A DNA stretch of 64,000 nucleotides from Phialophora verrucosa (Eukaryota; Ascomycota; Eurotiomycetes; Chaetothyriales; Herpotrichiellaceae), in contig MSED01000006.1 in the NCBI GenBank assembly GCA_002099365.1, forward strand, positions 1,178,001-1,242,000, in the 5' to 3' direction. Every line of letters begins with the position of its first letter. The stretch's first letter is position 1. The position numbers were made by a program, and so were the translations under genes. Positions 43,499 to 54,292 of the stretch are shown here, piece by piece. The notes under the pieces were generated by a model. It was not told the DNA's origin and ran no database searches. It worked only from the letters and a program-made list of their open reading frames with translations.

Positions 43499-46262
43499 TC
43501 ATATCTCATCTTCCTCCTCGTCATCAGCGCCGTCCGTCTTGTATTTCTGAGACTTCAAGTTCTTCATCTCATATTCCTCGTGACCAGTCGACACAGCCAC
43601 CGCATGTGCTGCGCGGGGATTCTCCTCTAAAAACTCCCTGAGCCGTTTCTTGCCCTCCTCTAGCGCTTGCTGCGATGCCGCATTTGCCATTTTCAGCATG
43701 GGGCCCCAAAGATTGAGGGTATATGTGACGTAAGCTCCAACGGCGAGGAGGATGAGGAAAATGAAATAGACAGGGTTCCTAAGCACTGCGGATCTTGTCA
43801 GTATGCGGTCTCTCGATGAGGTGGTAGTGCAACTTACCAGCCACGATCTCGTTCCACCCTAGCGCCAGTAGCAGGCCGTAAAAGTATAAGGGTACTTGGG
43901 TCATGCCGCCAATCGCACTACGCTTGGCTTCGACATACACCCCATCGGCCGCCTTCTTGAACCTAACAGTTAGGTCCTGCCGCTTGGCCTCGTTGAGGAT
44001 CATGGTCTCTTCTTCCAGGCTCTTCCCCTCCTCCTCATCGACACCTCCGATAGGTATGAGGTCTTCTTCGTCGGCCGGGGTGGCTGCTGCAGGAGTAGGA
44101 CCGATCCATCGGTCTAGTGGTGGAGGTGCTCCCGTCTCAGAGTTCCGGAAGCGAGCCAGAAGAGGTATCAGGGTAAGTGTGCTTTCCCGCGCCTTGGTGT
44201 AGATTCCCTCGATATCATCTGTCGGACGCCATATTCGAGGAACGCCCGCCTCATCGTATCTGAACTTGTCCTCGAAGTTCTCGCGAAGCTTCAGTAAGAG
44301 ATTACCTTCCATCATTTCCTCGTCAATCTTGGATCGCAGGACCGCCCACGATTTCCTCCTCAGCCGCCAGATGCCCACTTCGATTTCTTCGGCACTAGCG
44401 TCGAAAGAAGCAGCTCGGTCTGCGAAGCGCTTCTCAGCATCATGCACGGTGTGGACAAAAAGAGACCAGATGCGATCCCAGATACCCATTTCCGCAGGCT
44501 TGTCCCCATGCTCGGGAGCTCCTGAGCCACCGCGGCCCGATCCGAGTGCATTAAATTCAAGGCCGACGCTGTCGTTGAGCTTACTTCGGACCCACCGCTC
44601 AACCCGCGTGGCTAACCGCCGCATCTCGTCTCGCCGTAGTTGACCGGAGATCTTGTCCAGTTCTTTTTGATACAATGCTAGTTCCTGCTTGTAATTTGAC
44701 CAGGGCAGCCCTTCGATAGTAGTTTCCTTTGCGGTCGACTCAAATTTGGCGATGGCGATCTTCTTCTCCTCTTGGACAATTTCGGCAAAATCGTAGGATG
44801 CTCCCTTCTTTTGCCCATCCTTGACAGCGCCACTTACAGCGTCCGAAAACTGCTGGACGCCGTCTTTGTGTGCGGCGGACAGTTGTCCCGCGAAAAGGGC
44901 ATGCAGTCTCGTATCGATCTTGCTCTCGAGCTCGGATCGTTTTCTCTGGTACACGCCCTTGTGGTATCTGCCGGCCTCAGTCTCGAAATTCATGATCGTA
45001 GTCGTTCTTGCCCCCTTCATGGTGGCGCCCAACCCGGCGATGACCTCGGGGCTCCCTGACCGCGCCGCATCTCCTTGTTGTGCTTCAATTGGGGTAATTG
45101 CCTCGTCGAAAGCGATCATCACCTCCCTCATGATCTCGTCACATCGAAACTGTGCTAGAAGTTCCTGTTGGGTCGGAAGATCGAGGTCCTTGTTGTTCAC
45201 TATCTGATCCCAGATGCCTTCAGCGTAATGCGAAAAGCCGTCGGCCGGAATCCTGCGGTGATATTCTGGAAGGAATATACCACCCTCAAACTCCCCCAAT
45301 AATGCATCCCTCCTGCGATCGCGCTGGCCGTCCCTGAACCTGGTTGACATTTTCGCAACTTCCGCCTTGAATTGTTCTGGTTGATACAATTTGTGGGGCA
45401 GGGCAGTAAAGGCGAAGTCGAAGTAGTCATCGATACTGCTGTTCTCCAGGCCCTGTGGTTTGGACAAGCTGGTCCATATTCTGCCCATATCCTGCATCAA
45501 TGTATTCCGGAGATTCTGGAGAGGTGTGGTCCCAAGGAAGTCTCGAATGACAAAGTACAACAGGCTCCGCGAGGTTGACTTCTTGTCCTTGAGGAATAAC
45601 TGTAGGTTGACCTCGAAGACGGTCTTGAGCAATCCCATGTTGGCGCCCTGGTACAGGCCAACCTGATGCTCCCAAATGTTGACCATCAATACTTCGCTGG
45701 TCGCTAAAGCGAAAAGAGAACTTTTTCGCTCAAAGTCCTGATCTTCACCTCGTTCCCGGCCGTCCGTACCTTCAACATCCATGACCAGTATATTATCTGC
45801 CATCTCTGTCGCTGAGGATTTGTTCTTCGCTAACCATATTCCCTTTGTGGTCTGCCTCCGTTCCGCTTCGGACATGACGGAGAAGTCGGTCTCGAAGAGG
45901 GCATTCAGGAGTGTGGACTTGCCAGTTGACTGCGAGCCGAAAACGGAAATGAGGTGATAGTTGAACCCAGCGTGAGAGACGCCCGAGTATTGCAGATACT
46001 TGGCTAAATCAGGGCTATAGAGAGATCAGCAATGCCACTTCGAGACGTTGGGGGATATGGCGCACTTGAATTGCTTGTCCGCATCCACAACTTGGACACC
46101 ATTTTCAAAATCGGCATGCCCATTTTGGCCCGCAGAAGCCAGGTGGCCGTTAATTGACATCTTCTCCGGGGCAGTGTTGGCACGGTTGACCGGTATAGGT
46201 CTGTTGTTGGAGGTCAAGGAACGCTCTGGCGACTGTGGCGGAGAGAGAGTCGAGTTCGCCAT
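43499..46262 (-). CDS. SEY1: Sey1/RHD3 ER-fusion dynamin-like GTPase
   Basis: Exons 46262-46066, 46014-43838 and 43785-43499 (introns 51 and 52 nt) give 886 residues. Sey1 is the fungal atlastin counterpart that fuses ER tubules by GTP hydrolysis. The G motifs are in order: FGSQSTGKST (about 91-100), RRQTTKG (switch I), DVEGTDGRE (about 145) and VIRDFLG (the RD motif that specifies guanine). A long helical bundle follows, then two closely spaced membrane segments near the C-terminus (VPLYFYGLLLALGWNEIVA and YFIFLILLAVGAYVTYTL), and a cytosolic tail ending in an acidic run (DDEEEDEI). Intron 3 lies exactly between the two membrane hairpin segments, and the first intron precedes the P-loop. The N-terminal 65 residues are variable and Ser/Asn-rich. 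Confidence 0.96.
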
Positions 46263-47284
46263 GATGAAGGGGTGACAGCAGTCGGGTGATATAGTATCCC
46301 TGCAGACGAAGGCTTGGTATGTGTTAATTCGACATGGGAAGAATAACTGGACGTCACTTGGGCAGCCACCGGCCAGGGGATCAAGGAAATGATGGTATGT
46401 TGAGTCGACCGGTAAGGATTGCGTTCCGGGCGTTGGCAGATGATGCGGTTGTCGTGAGCTGCGACTGGTGCAACCGTGTCGGTGAATTTCAGAGGCTCGG
46501 ATCGCCTCACCTGCTTCGATCACGCCGAAAGATGCCCACAGCGCCCCGGAACATCTTGGTGGACGGCCCCGGACGCCCCTAACCAAAAGATTATCCGGCT
46601 CTGACGATTTCCATGCAGGTCCCACTTCTGCCTGGGGTGGCCAACATAGTATGTATTTCCTGTTCAGCCTTTACCATGATCTCTGTCTTTACCGTAGTCT
46701 TCAATGGTGGAATAGGACATTTCTTCCCCGTCATGGCTGTGCCAGAATACTCTGTTTCTTTTCTTTTGGCGGATGTGCTCACTGCTTCCCTGACATTGAC
46801 ACAGACACCGTCCTACGACGTCCTGTCAGCCTGATATCACGGACAGAGCACGACTTCTGCTTACATCAGCTTTCAACGAATTCATCACGTTGGTTGGGAC
46901 TCTAGTGATTCTCTGACTTGTCCAACACTCTCAGATTGCCATTGAGACATCTGGTGTGTTGGGACATTCGCTCTGGCAACAGTCGCGAGGCTGGATCTCC
47001 TGGCCACGGGTGTGGTGAAGGGTGAGGGGTGAAAGACGCATTCAGCACGACCATGGTCAGTATGGTTGTTTCCGCAAAGAATGGTCATTTCGTGCGCTGA
47101 GGGAGCTTCACCATTGTCTTTCAGACCCGCTTAGTCGCATCGTCCTACAAGGCTGAGACTCCGCCGACACCAGCAAACAACCAGTCCCTACATTCAAGAG
47201 CCCTTTTCGATAATCGTACACCTCTCTTTCCAAGCACAGCCAGTTTCCTCTCCATCATTCTCTCTGTTCAACCATTCAGCAGTT
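46263..47284. other. Divergent intergenic region
   Basis: This 1.0 kb separates the SEY1 start from the small Cys-rich gene. A minus-strand frame extends 121 codons upstream of the SEY1 ATG but only from a non-ATG start and is judged untranslated. No other feature is seen. Confidence 0.45.
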
Positions 47285-48007
47285 ATGGCGCCTAGGAGGA
47301 AATTACGCAACAACAGAGCAAAGAAGAACCAGGAAGAAGTCCCCCGCCCACCACCTACAATCCCCTGCCCGAAATGTGGCGAAGCCATCGCGGTTCCCAA
47401 AACCTGCAAGCACGGCAAGAAGCTCATCAACTGTCAAGGCACCGGCTGTACCACTGCACACATTGAAGAACACAATGCTCACTGCATCCCCGTCACAATC
47501 TCAGCGCCAAAGAGACCGAAAGCGCCAAGCGGACTAACACCAGAAGAAAGAATCAACGTGGATGATATTCAATTCGTAGCTCCAGCTCTGAACGATCCGT
47601 CCGACCCTCGCGCAGTCTACAGGAGCGCGATAGGTGCAGTTCGGCAAGAAATCGACCGACTGACCGAACGACGTGCTAAGACCCTCGCCTCCATGACTCC
47701 AGAACGGCTCCATGCCATGGGTGCGCTTACCGTCCAGCTGAACGAGGCCATTAGGTCCAGGGGAGGGAAGCCCGTGCGATATCTTGAGGGTATCCCATTC
47801 ACGGAGTGGCTTTCGAAGCTAGAGAAGGGTCCATACGACAACGTTAACGAATGGATGGACAGGTTGAAAGATATGGTTGAAGGGAGCAAGACAGCCGAGG
47901 AGATTGGGTATGATGACGAGGAGAGTGAGGATGAGGGAGATGCATGCCCGACGCCGCAGGGTGAGGACGAGGGAGACACCTCACCAACAATGCAGACAGA
48001 AAGCTGA
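47285..48007 (+). CDS. Small protein with Cys-rich zinc-ribbon-like N-terminus
   Basis: Single-exon, 240 residues. After a basic start (MAPRRKLRNNRAKKN) a Cys/His-rich block runs from about residue 27 to 66: CPKCG, TCKHG, NCQGTGC and HIEEHNAHC. This could bind one or two zinc ions, though the spacing matches no standard finger that I know. A predicted helical domain follows (VYRSAIGAVRQEIDRLTERRAKTL; LEGIPFTEWLSKLEKGPYDNVNEWMDRLKDM), then an acidic tail with two related segments (EDEGDACPTPQ and EDEGDTSPTMQ). No family is recognised; nucleic-acid or protein binding is only a guess. Confidence 0.75.
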   Translation: MAPRRKLRNNRAKKNQEEVPRPPPTIPCPKCGEAIAVPKTCKHGKKLINCQGTGCTTAHIEEHNAHCIPVTISAPKRPKAPSGLTPEERINVDDIQFVAPALNDPSDPRAVYRSAIGAVRQEIDRLTERRAKTLASMTPERLHAMGALTVQLNEAIRSRGGKPVRYLEGIPFTEWLSKLEKGPYDNVNEWMDRLKDMVEGSKTAEEIGYDDEESEDEGDACPTPQGEDEGDTSPTMQTES

Positions 48008-48467
48008 TGGAGCAGGCGGGTGCTGTTGGTTGAACGGGAATCTCGGGGTGAGAGACTTCGGCGTGGCTTTTCCGCTCTCAACAATGATGCCGCCAGATAC
48101 TTGAGCATTGAACAGCTACTGAGCACGGTGACTTCCCTGGTGGAAACAGCACCTGCACACACTCCTGCACAGCAAAGGCCTCAATCCAGACAGTCCACAC
48201 GGGGAACTGGGGGCATCAGACGATGACCATGACCTGACTGCGATTTGCGATACAGCAGATTCAGCCTTGCATTCATGACGCCTTTGCCTCAGCATCGAGG
48301 CGAATGCTACATATGTACAGTTGCGGACGGACCTTCGGCAATTTTCTTAAACTTTAGCCGCCATTTTCTCCCTGTAGCAGCTTATGCTTCGACCCTTGTG
48401 CTGAAGAATGGACGCCCGGTATCACGTTTTGGAGCATCTCCGCGCAGCGGGCGTGGATGCTCGCAGC
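48008..48467. other. Intergenic region between convergent genes
   Basis: Nothing recognisable was found in this 460 bp between the Cys-rich gene and the NDUFA8 gene. Confidence 0.4.
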
Positions 48468-49228
48468 TTATTGCGGCTGGTTCGCATCCTTCTTTCGAAT
48501 ACCCACATCCTTCTCCCATGGCATGACCACTGTGGGATAGTCTGCAAATAGCTGCTTGTCCCGAAGGTGGATCGGCGTCTGTCCTTTCGGTGTGTCGGGA
48601 ATTGTCTTCTCTAGGCCCTGTATCACCAGCCTGTTAGCCCCGGTCTCCCTCCTCATTTTCCTGGGTGCGGTAGACAAGTCGGGACTCGGTGTATAACGCA
48701 GCACTCACAATCTTCTGGAAAACACATTTGTTCATCACTCTCTCCGGCCGTCTACACTGCCATAACTGGTGGTTGTTGTTTTCCAGGCAGGTCCAATGTG
48801 CTCGAAACTCCTCCAGGCACGACTTGTTGATATCGGCCAGCCTACAGCGCCCAGATAACCCGTTAGCGAGCACCCCTCAAGCAGCCTGCCTTCCTTTGCA
48901 GGCTGACCCAGCAGGGGTATACTGACACGCTCGCCGCACACCTCGTAACCTTCCTCCCCTCCTTCATGCAATCCAACTCTCCTCGTCCATATGACTCGGT
49001 CTTACACTGCATATAGTCGTCATTGTAGGGTTTACATCTTGCGCCAATGAAAAATGCTGCGCTGAGTAGAGGTGCTGAACTGGCCCCGATTTCGTCGACT
49101 TTGGGGATATGATCGGGCATAGGCGTCGTGTCGATGAGCACATCGGTGCTGAACCTGTAGGGAGAGGGTCAACCAGGGAGCCTGGGGCACGGGGGATGGA
49201 GACGGTACCTTGCCTCGCGTTTCGACAT
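48468..49228 (-). CDS. NDUFA8: Mitochondrial complex I subunit NDUFA8 (twin CHCH)
   Basis: Exons 49228-49209, 49154-48927, 48841-48709 and 48617-48468 give 176 residues. Four CX9C motifs are intact (CKPYNDDYMQC, CMKEGRKVTRC, CLEEFRAHWTC and CRRPERVMNKC), forming two coiled-coil-helix CHCH domains held by disulfides. That is diagnostic for this accessory subunit (19-21 kDa, PGIV) of NADH:ubiquinone oxidoreductase, which is imported and oxidised by the Mia40 route on the intermembrane-space side. The first exon encodes only six full codons plus two bases. Intron 2 begins GTCAGT; intron 3 uses the second of two nearby acceptors (GATACAG rather than CTAACAG), because only that keeps the family sequence FQKIGLEKTIPDTP. 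Confidence 0.95.
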
Positions 49229-49858
49229 GATTGCTACTCTTCGACGACGACGGCACCACTATGCTGAACCGACAACTGACTTTGACGTGAAGTTGCGGAC
49301 GCTCATTCAGTCGACTGCGGAGCTTCACGCCAAGTGCAAGGTGCAGGTCAAGGAGCTATCACGGAACGGAACAATGTAATACCGATATACCTTCCCCCCA
49401 AGTTTACTTCCCATCGAGCTCCGACAACTCCTTGACATTCCTCTCAGTCCTCCCTGGTAGGGTACAAAACACTAACAGAAAATCAAAAGCCCTGACAGAC
49501 GTTTCATGCCTGCATCGAGTGTGACCTCGGCATATGGACATCCGGCATCCAATATTATGTGCAATGTGCGTACCGCCTTCTATCTTCAGTTCTCGATTAT
49601 CCGATCAAAAAGCGTCTCTGTGGAGAACAATCGGAGAGAAGACACTCAGACGTGCGGAGACCACGGTAAGCATTCTATCTGATTAAAGCAAGCGTAGGTC
49701 AGTACGAGGTATATAAGATCTCTTTGATATCTCTCAACTCCATTTCGAGATGCCCGGAAAGTCGCCTGCCCGTGGGTTTACCCATTCCTTGATGCCGCCG
49801 TCGCCGAAGTCCAGTCCCAAACCAGGAAGTTTAGTTACACGAAAGCTCAGTCGTAGCA
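49229..49858. other. Divergent intergenic region
   Basis: This 630 bp lies between NDUFA8 (minus) and the alpha/beta-barrel-like gene (plus). A TATA-like TATATAAG is present at 49710. No gene is seen. Confidence 0.45.
49710..49717 (+). promoter_or_regulatory. TATA box candidate
   Basis: TATATAAG lies about 149 bp before the ATG of the alpha/beta-barrel-like gene. An in-frame ATG-rich leader follows, so the transcription start is uncertain. Confidence 0.35.
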
Positions 49859-50692
49859 ATGTCATCACCTGGTCCATCCTGCTCTCTCCTCCGCGGCTCC
49901 GCGATCCTCATCATCTGGGGCCGCCAATCCAACCTCAGCATCCCAGACGAGCGCGCCCTTAACGACTGGTGGACAAACGAACACCTCACGGAACGGCTCG
50001 CGATCCCAGGCTTCCACCGCACCCGACGTTACTACTACACCTCCAAGGACGGCTCCGACGGTCAAGCTGAGACGGCGACCTCGCACTCGCACTCGCACTA
50101 CATGGTGGTTTACGAAGTCTCGTCCCTCTCAACGCTCACGTCCCCGCCGTACATGCACGCGCTCAACAATCCCACGGCAGCGACCCAGAAATTCATGCCC
50201 GTGCTCGCCAGCATGAATCGCTCGGCGTGTAACGTTCTGCTTTCCGTCTCGCGGGCCGAATTCTCGCAGTGTCAGCGCGGCGGCGTCGGCGGCACGCTCG
50301 CACACGTGGTCTTTCAAGCCCCGGAGTCCTCCCAAGCGCGAGACGCATTAAGGACATACCTCGCGACCGGGGCCTGGGATATGATAGTCGGCTTCTTCCC
50401 TAGTGTTCTCGCAATGCACCTCCTCGAACACGATGAAGAGGCCTCCCGAAGCGGGAGTTCGACCAAGTCGTACGATAATGTCAACTTCCAGGCTGGTGCT
50501 GGTGGTGGCAGCGGGGATGACCAAGGACGGAGGTGGATGCTGCTGGTCGAATTTAGCGATCCGTTTGATGCGCCGTTTGCGAGCTATAAGGAGAAGTGTC
50601 GAGGGTTTGGCGAGGGTTTGAGTGCACATGGCGTCGATTTGTCGACATTGAAGGAGGAGATTTATGGGCTGGTTATTGCCATGGAGGAGTGA
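49859..50692 (+). CDS. Dimeric alpha/beta-barrel-like (EthD/ABM) protein
   Basis: Single-exon, 277 residues. The sequence fits two ferredoxin-like repeats of the dimeric alpha/beta-barrel superfamily. The first is LIIWGRQSNLSIPDERALNDWWTNEHLTERLAIPGFHRTRRY, with the typical WW.NEH helix and GF..RRY strand, then HYMVVYEVSSLSTLTSPPYM. The second runs from GGTLAHVVFQ to RRWMLLVEFSDPF. A similar layout is seen in fungal EthD-like or stress-response A/B barrel proteins. A low-complexity His-Ser segment (SHSHSHY) and a Gly/Ser/Asp loop interrupt the domains. The function is not known; members range from heme or aromatic-degradation enzymes to structural dimers. Codons are strongly GC-ending. Confidence 0.75.
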   Translation: MSSPGPSCSLLRGSAILIIWGRQSNLSIPDERALNDWWTNEHLTERLAIPGFHRTRRYYYTSKDGSDGQAETATSHSHSHYMVVYEVSSLSTLTSPPYMHALNNPTAATQKFMPVLASMNRSACNVLLSVSRAEFSQCQRGGVGGTLAHVVFQAPESSQARDALRTYLATGAWDMIVGFFPSVLAMHLLEHDEEASRSGSSTKSYDNVNFQAGAGGGSGDDQGRRWMLLVEFSDPFDAPFASYKEKCRGFGEGLSAHGVDLSTLKEEIYGLVIAMEE

Positions 50693-51045
50693 TTATGCAT
50701 GCTTGTACGTGTGTATGTATTGCATATCCAAGCGATTGATCTGGGTGGCTTTTGGCCGCAAGGAATACAACATGACGAACATCATAAGCAATCGACAGTC
50801 GAGTTCGTGGACATTGATCGTTTGCCAGGTCTACGTCCATTAGTTACAGACCATGTGCGTAGTTTGAAATCTTGCACTCGGGCTTTTGTTGGTGATTGTG
50901 GCTGCGATGAGATATTGTCCACGGACTGTCCTGCTCTGTTGATAGCAACTGGCAGGTGGCACTTCCGGAATTTCAAATTTCCTTCAAAAGATCGTCAACA
51001 AGACATTCAACCGCGAAGCATCCCCTGCTCAAGACCGCCGTTCAA
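50693..51045. other. Intergenic region between convergent genes
   Basis: Nothing recognisable was found in this 353 bp between the alpha/beta-barrel-like gene and the phosphoketolase 3' end. Confidence 0.4.
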
Positions 51046-53674
51046 TCAACCCTCGCTCATAGATGCCGTATCAATCTTGAAGTTCTTGACCTCGTTGAGA
51101 TACTCCGGATCTAGACCGCACGAATCAATTAGCCAAGGTTTCGTTGTCCACTTGTAATAACAGCTTCTTAGGAGATCAGCATAGTTGAGTCGAGCTTACC
51201 AGTCTTCTCCGCGAGGATGAACTTCGTGACCTCACTCATACGCCCAGTCAACTCACTCGTCAACTCATGCAATCTCAGTCTGACCTTCTCGTTTCGCTTG
51301 GCAGCGCCCTTCAGCGCTTGGATTGCGACGTGATACCGCGACGTGCCATTGACGAGCATCATGTTGAAGGGCGTGGTCGTGCTGCCCTCTTCATTGTAGG
51401 AGGCAATGGTAACACGTTGCATATTGGGGCGGCCGAAGAGGAGTCCTTTGAGCTCGGTCGCATAGCCCTGGATTAAGTCAGCATCGGACGCGGAGTGCAG
51501 AGTAGCAAGTCGATTTTTGGGTCGGACTGAAGGTTGTGGGGAGCATCAGATGTACTTACGTGGTAGTTGAAGTGGATGGGCACATCTTCAGTAAAGAGAG
51601 CGTCGAAGGCGTCATCTGTCAAAGCGTGGGGATGGCTGCTAGACGCCCCGAGAATCATCAAATCCGTCACGTTGACAACACGGACGCGGAGGTCTGGGAG
51701 CTCCGATCTGAGTATATCCGCAGCGGCAATGACCTCGAAGGTCAATTCCGCACCAATACCGACAAGAACGATGTCCGGATTCAGGCCGCCGTCTGTGGAC
51801 GCGAACTTCCACACTGAAGCGCCGGCGCGGCAGTGATTTTCAGCCTCGTCAGCAGACAGAAAGACCGCAGAGGGCTGCTTCGAGCCGACCATCAGGTTAA
51901 CGTAGTTCTTCGATTGCAGACAGTGTGCCATTGTAGAGAGGAATGTGTTTGCATCTGGAGGAAGGTAGACTCGAGCGGCGTTAGGTTTGAGATTCAAGAC
52001 CGCACCAATGAAACCAGGGTTTTGGTGGGAATAGCCGTTGTGCTCTTGTCTTGTCCAAGTTGATGTCTCTAGGTAATTGATGCTGGAGATGTCACTTCGC
52101 CAACCCTGTTCACGAGACATTTTGCCGAATTTCGCATACTGGATCATCATAGTATCAATGATGCCGAGAAAGGCTTCGTAGCTCGGGAACAGAGCAGTTC
52201 GGCCTGTCAGGGTATAGCCCTGCATCCAGCCTTGACACTGGTGCTCGGACAGAACTTCGATTACTCGACCGCCTTGAGCCTGGGAGAACTGATCCCACTG
52301 GAAGTTGCGGTTGGTGGAGTTGAGCACAGTATCGAGCTTGTTGGATTCGAATTCGTCTGGGGAGAAGATCCGGAAAGTCTTAGGATTGTCTTTGACAATC
52401 TGCTCAAGAAGTCTGCCCACCGCTTTCATTGAGCTTTCGGCGCTGCCCTTTTCAACTGTGAACTTCCTCCAGTCAATAGCTTGGAGTCCTTTATAGGCTC
52501 CAGAGACTTCTTTCTTTTGACCAAGGCGGCGATCTGGGTTCGTCGGTATTATCGCCTTGATCTCGTCAATGACATCACCGTTCTCCTTGAAAAGCTCTTT
52601 TGGTTTGTAGGATTCAAGCCATTCTTGAAGTTTCTTCAATTCCTCCGCATCAGTTTTCGCCTGAGGCAGTGGAACCTGATGCGCTTTGTAGGAGCCTTCG
52701 ACGATGGTGCCGTGTACTTTCTTGGGACCAGACCAGCCCTTTGGGGTGCGTAGAATCAACACTGGCCAACGGGGTTTTGTGATGGGCTTACCTTCTCTGG
52801 CAGCTTTCTGGATGCGTCTGATTTCCCCAAGAGCCCACTCCATGGAGCTGGAGAGGTCTGCATCGATGTCGTCCAGGTCGTCCACAACTCTTGGCTGATA
52901 TCCATATCCGGTGAAGAGTGCAGCCAACTCTTTATTGTCCATGCAGCCATAAATGGTACGCTCGGAAATCTTAAAACCATTCACATGAACGATGGGCAGG
53001 ACGGCGCCAGATTCAGCGGGGTCAATGTACTTGTAGCTATGCCATGCGGTCGCAGTAGGCCCAGTCTCTGACTCGCCATCGCCAACGACGCAGCACACAA
53101 CCAGCTCTGGGTTGTCCATTACGGCGCCAAAACTGACACTGAGAGCATATCCAAGTTCTCCTCCTTCATGGATAGACCCAGGAGTTTCGGCACTGATGTG
53201 ACTAGGAAAGCCTCCAGTGGTACTGAAACTGCTGATGAGGTGGTGCAGACCTTTGGCGTCTTGCGAGCAACGAGGGTAATATTTGGCTAATGAGCCTTCG
53301 AGCCACAAGGCAGCCAGAATGCCAGGCGCTCCATGACCTGGGCCGACTACATAGAGCATATCCAAGTCATGTTTCTTGATAAGGAGATTGAGGTGAGAGT
53401 AAACCAGAGTGAGACCCGGACATGTTCCCCAGTGACCGAGCAGTCTCGGCTTGATGTCCTCGTGTGTGAGATCTCGTTCAAGGTAGACATTGTCCTGCAA
53501 GAAGATCATGGCAGCAGCAATATAGTTGGCGGCGCGCCGAAATTTAGCGACCACATCGTTCGTATTGTCGGGCAAAGGTCGCTTCTCGATCTTGACCAGG
53601 AGATCAGACACGTAATCGGGAACGTTCGACGGCAATGGTTGCGGGTTGGGACGATCAATCACTTCGCCAGGCAT
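51046..53674 (-). CDS. XFP: Xylulose-5-P/fructose-6-P phosphoketolase
   Basis: Exons 53674-51560, 51467-51200 and 51110-51046 (introns 92 and 89 nt) give 815 residues, the full fungal Xfp length. The enzyme is ThDP- and Mg2+-dependent and cleaves xylulose-5-P (or fructose-6-P) with phosphate to acetyl-P plus glyceraldehyde-3-P (or erythrose-4-P). Landmarks: LLGHWGTCPG (about 78-87), VGPGHGAPG (110-118), the ThDP-binding VGDGESETGP (197-206), FSPDEFESN, and WTRQEHNGYSHQNPGF. The last exon is only 21 codons and is easily missed; without it the frame ends in intron sequence at 51168. With it, the C-terminus reads EKTDPEYLNEVKNFK, as in other phosphoketolases. Divergent from acetate kinase across 618 bp, so the two probably form one pathway. 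Confidence 0.96.
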
Positions 53675-54292
53675 AGTGCAACAGGATCTGGGCTGGCGAC
53701 TGTGCCAATACTCGCGATTCGCTCACAAGGGCGACTGGTCGGTAAACGGTTTGATTATGGCAGTTTCTGCACAGTCAGCAAAGTCAAGAAAGGACGTCGA
53801 CAAACAGCGACGGAAGCTGAAGAGGTGAAGTAGTGATCAAGTGACAGTTGACGCTGGCCTCATGCTTCATCATCGGTTCATCTGGCGGAAACACGGTTGC
53901 GGCTTCCACCATGATGCAACTGTTTGCGTGTGCCATCGGGATCTGACGACCTGATCTCCAATCATCTTTCACCGGGCGTTGAAACTGGGTTTACTTGCCC
54001 TTCACAAACGAGGTACGCACTGGTGGCACTGTGGTTCATAAGACGTCACACAAACGGATACAGGAGCTGCCGTTGTCCGAGTGCTGCTGGTTCCTGGATG
54101 AAAACGTGGGAGGTCTGAGGTCCCATGTGAGGAAGTTAAATGTGCCCTTATCGAGCAAAAGGCAGGCGCATGTGCATTTGGTGGTCTGATCTCATTGTGA
54201 GCCTCTACAAAACCTCTGCTTCTCTCAACGTCCAACTTGACTCGGAAACGGCGGACTTCGAGACCGGGTAATATTTAAAGTCGCATCTCACA
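53675..54292. promoter_or_regulatory. Shared bidirectional promoter of XFP and ACK
   Basis: This 618 bp separates the two ATGs and contains no gene. It must hold the control elements for both genes. A TTTAAAG element lies about 18 bp before the acetate kinase ATG, too close to be a normal TATA box. Confidence 0.6.

Noticed and set aside
46263..46625. N-terminal extension of SEY1.
   Set aside because: Open frame upstream of the ATG at 46262 starts only from a non-ATG codon and is unlike Sey1.
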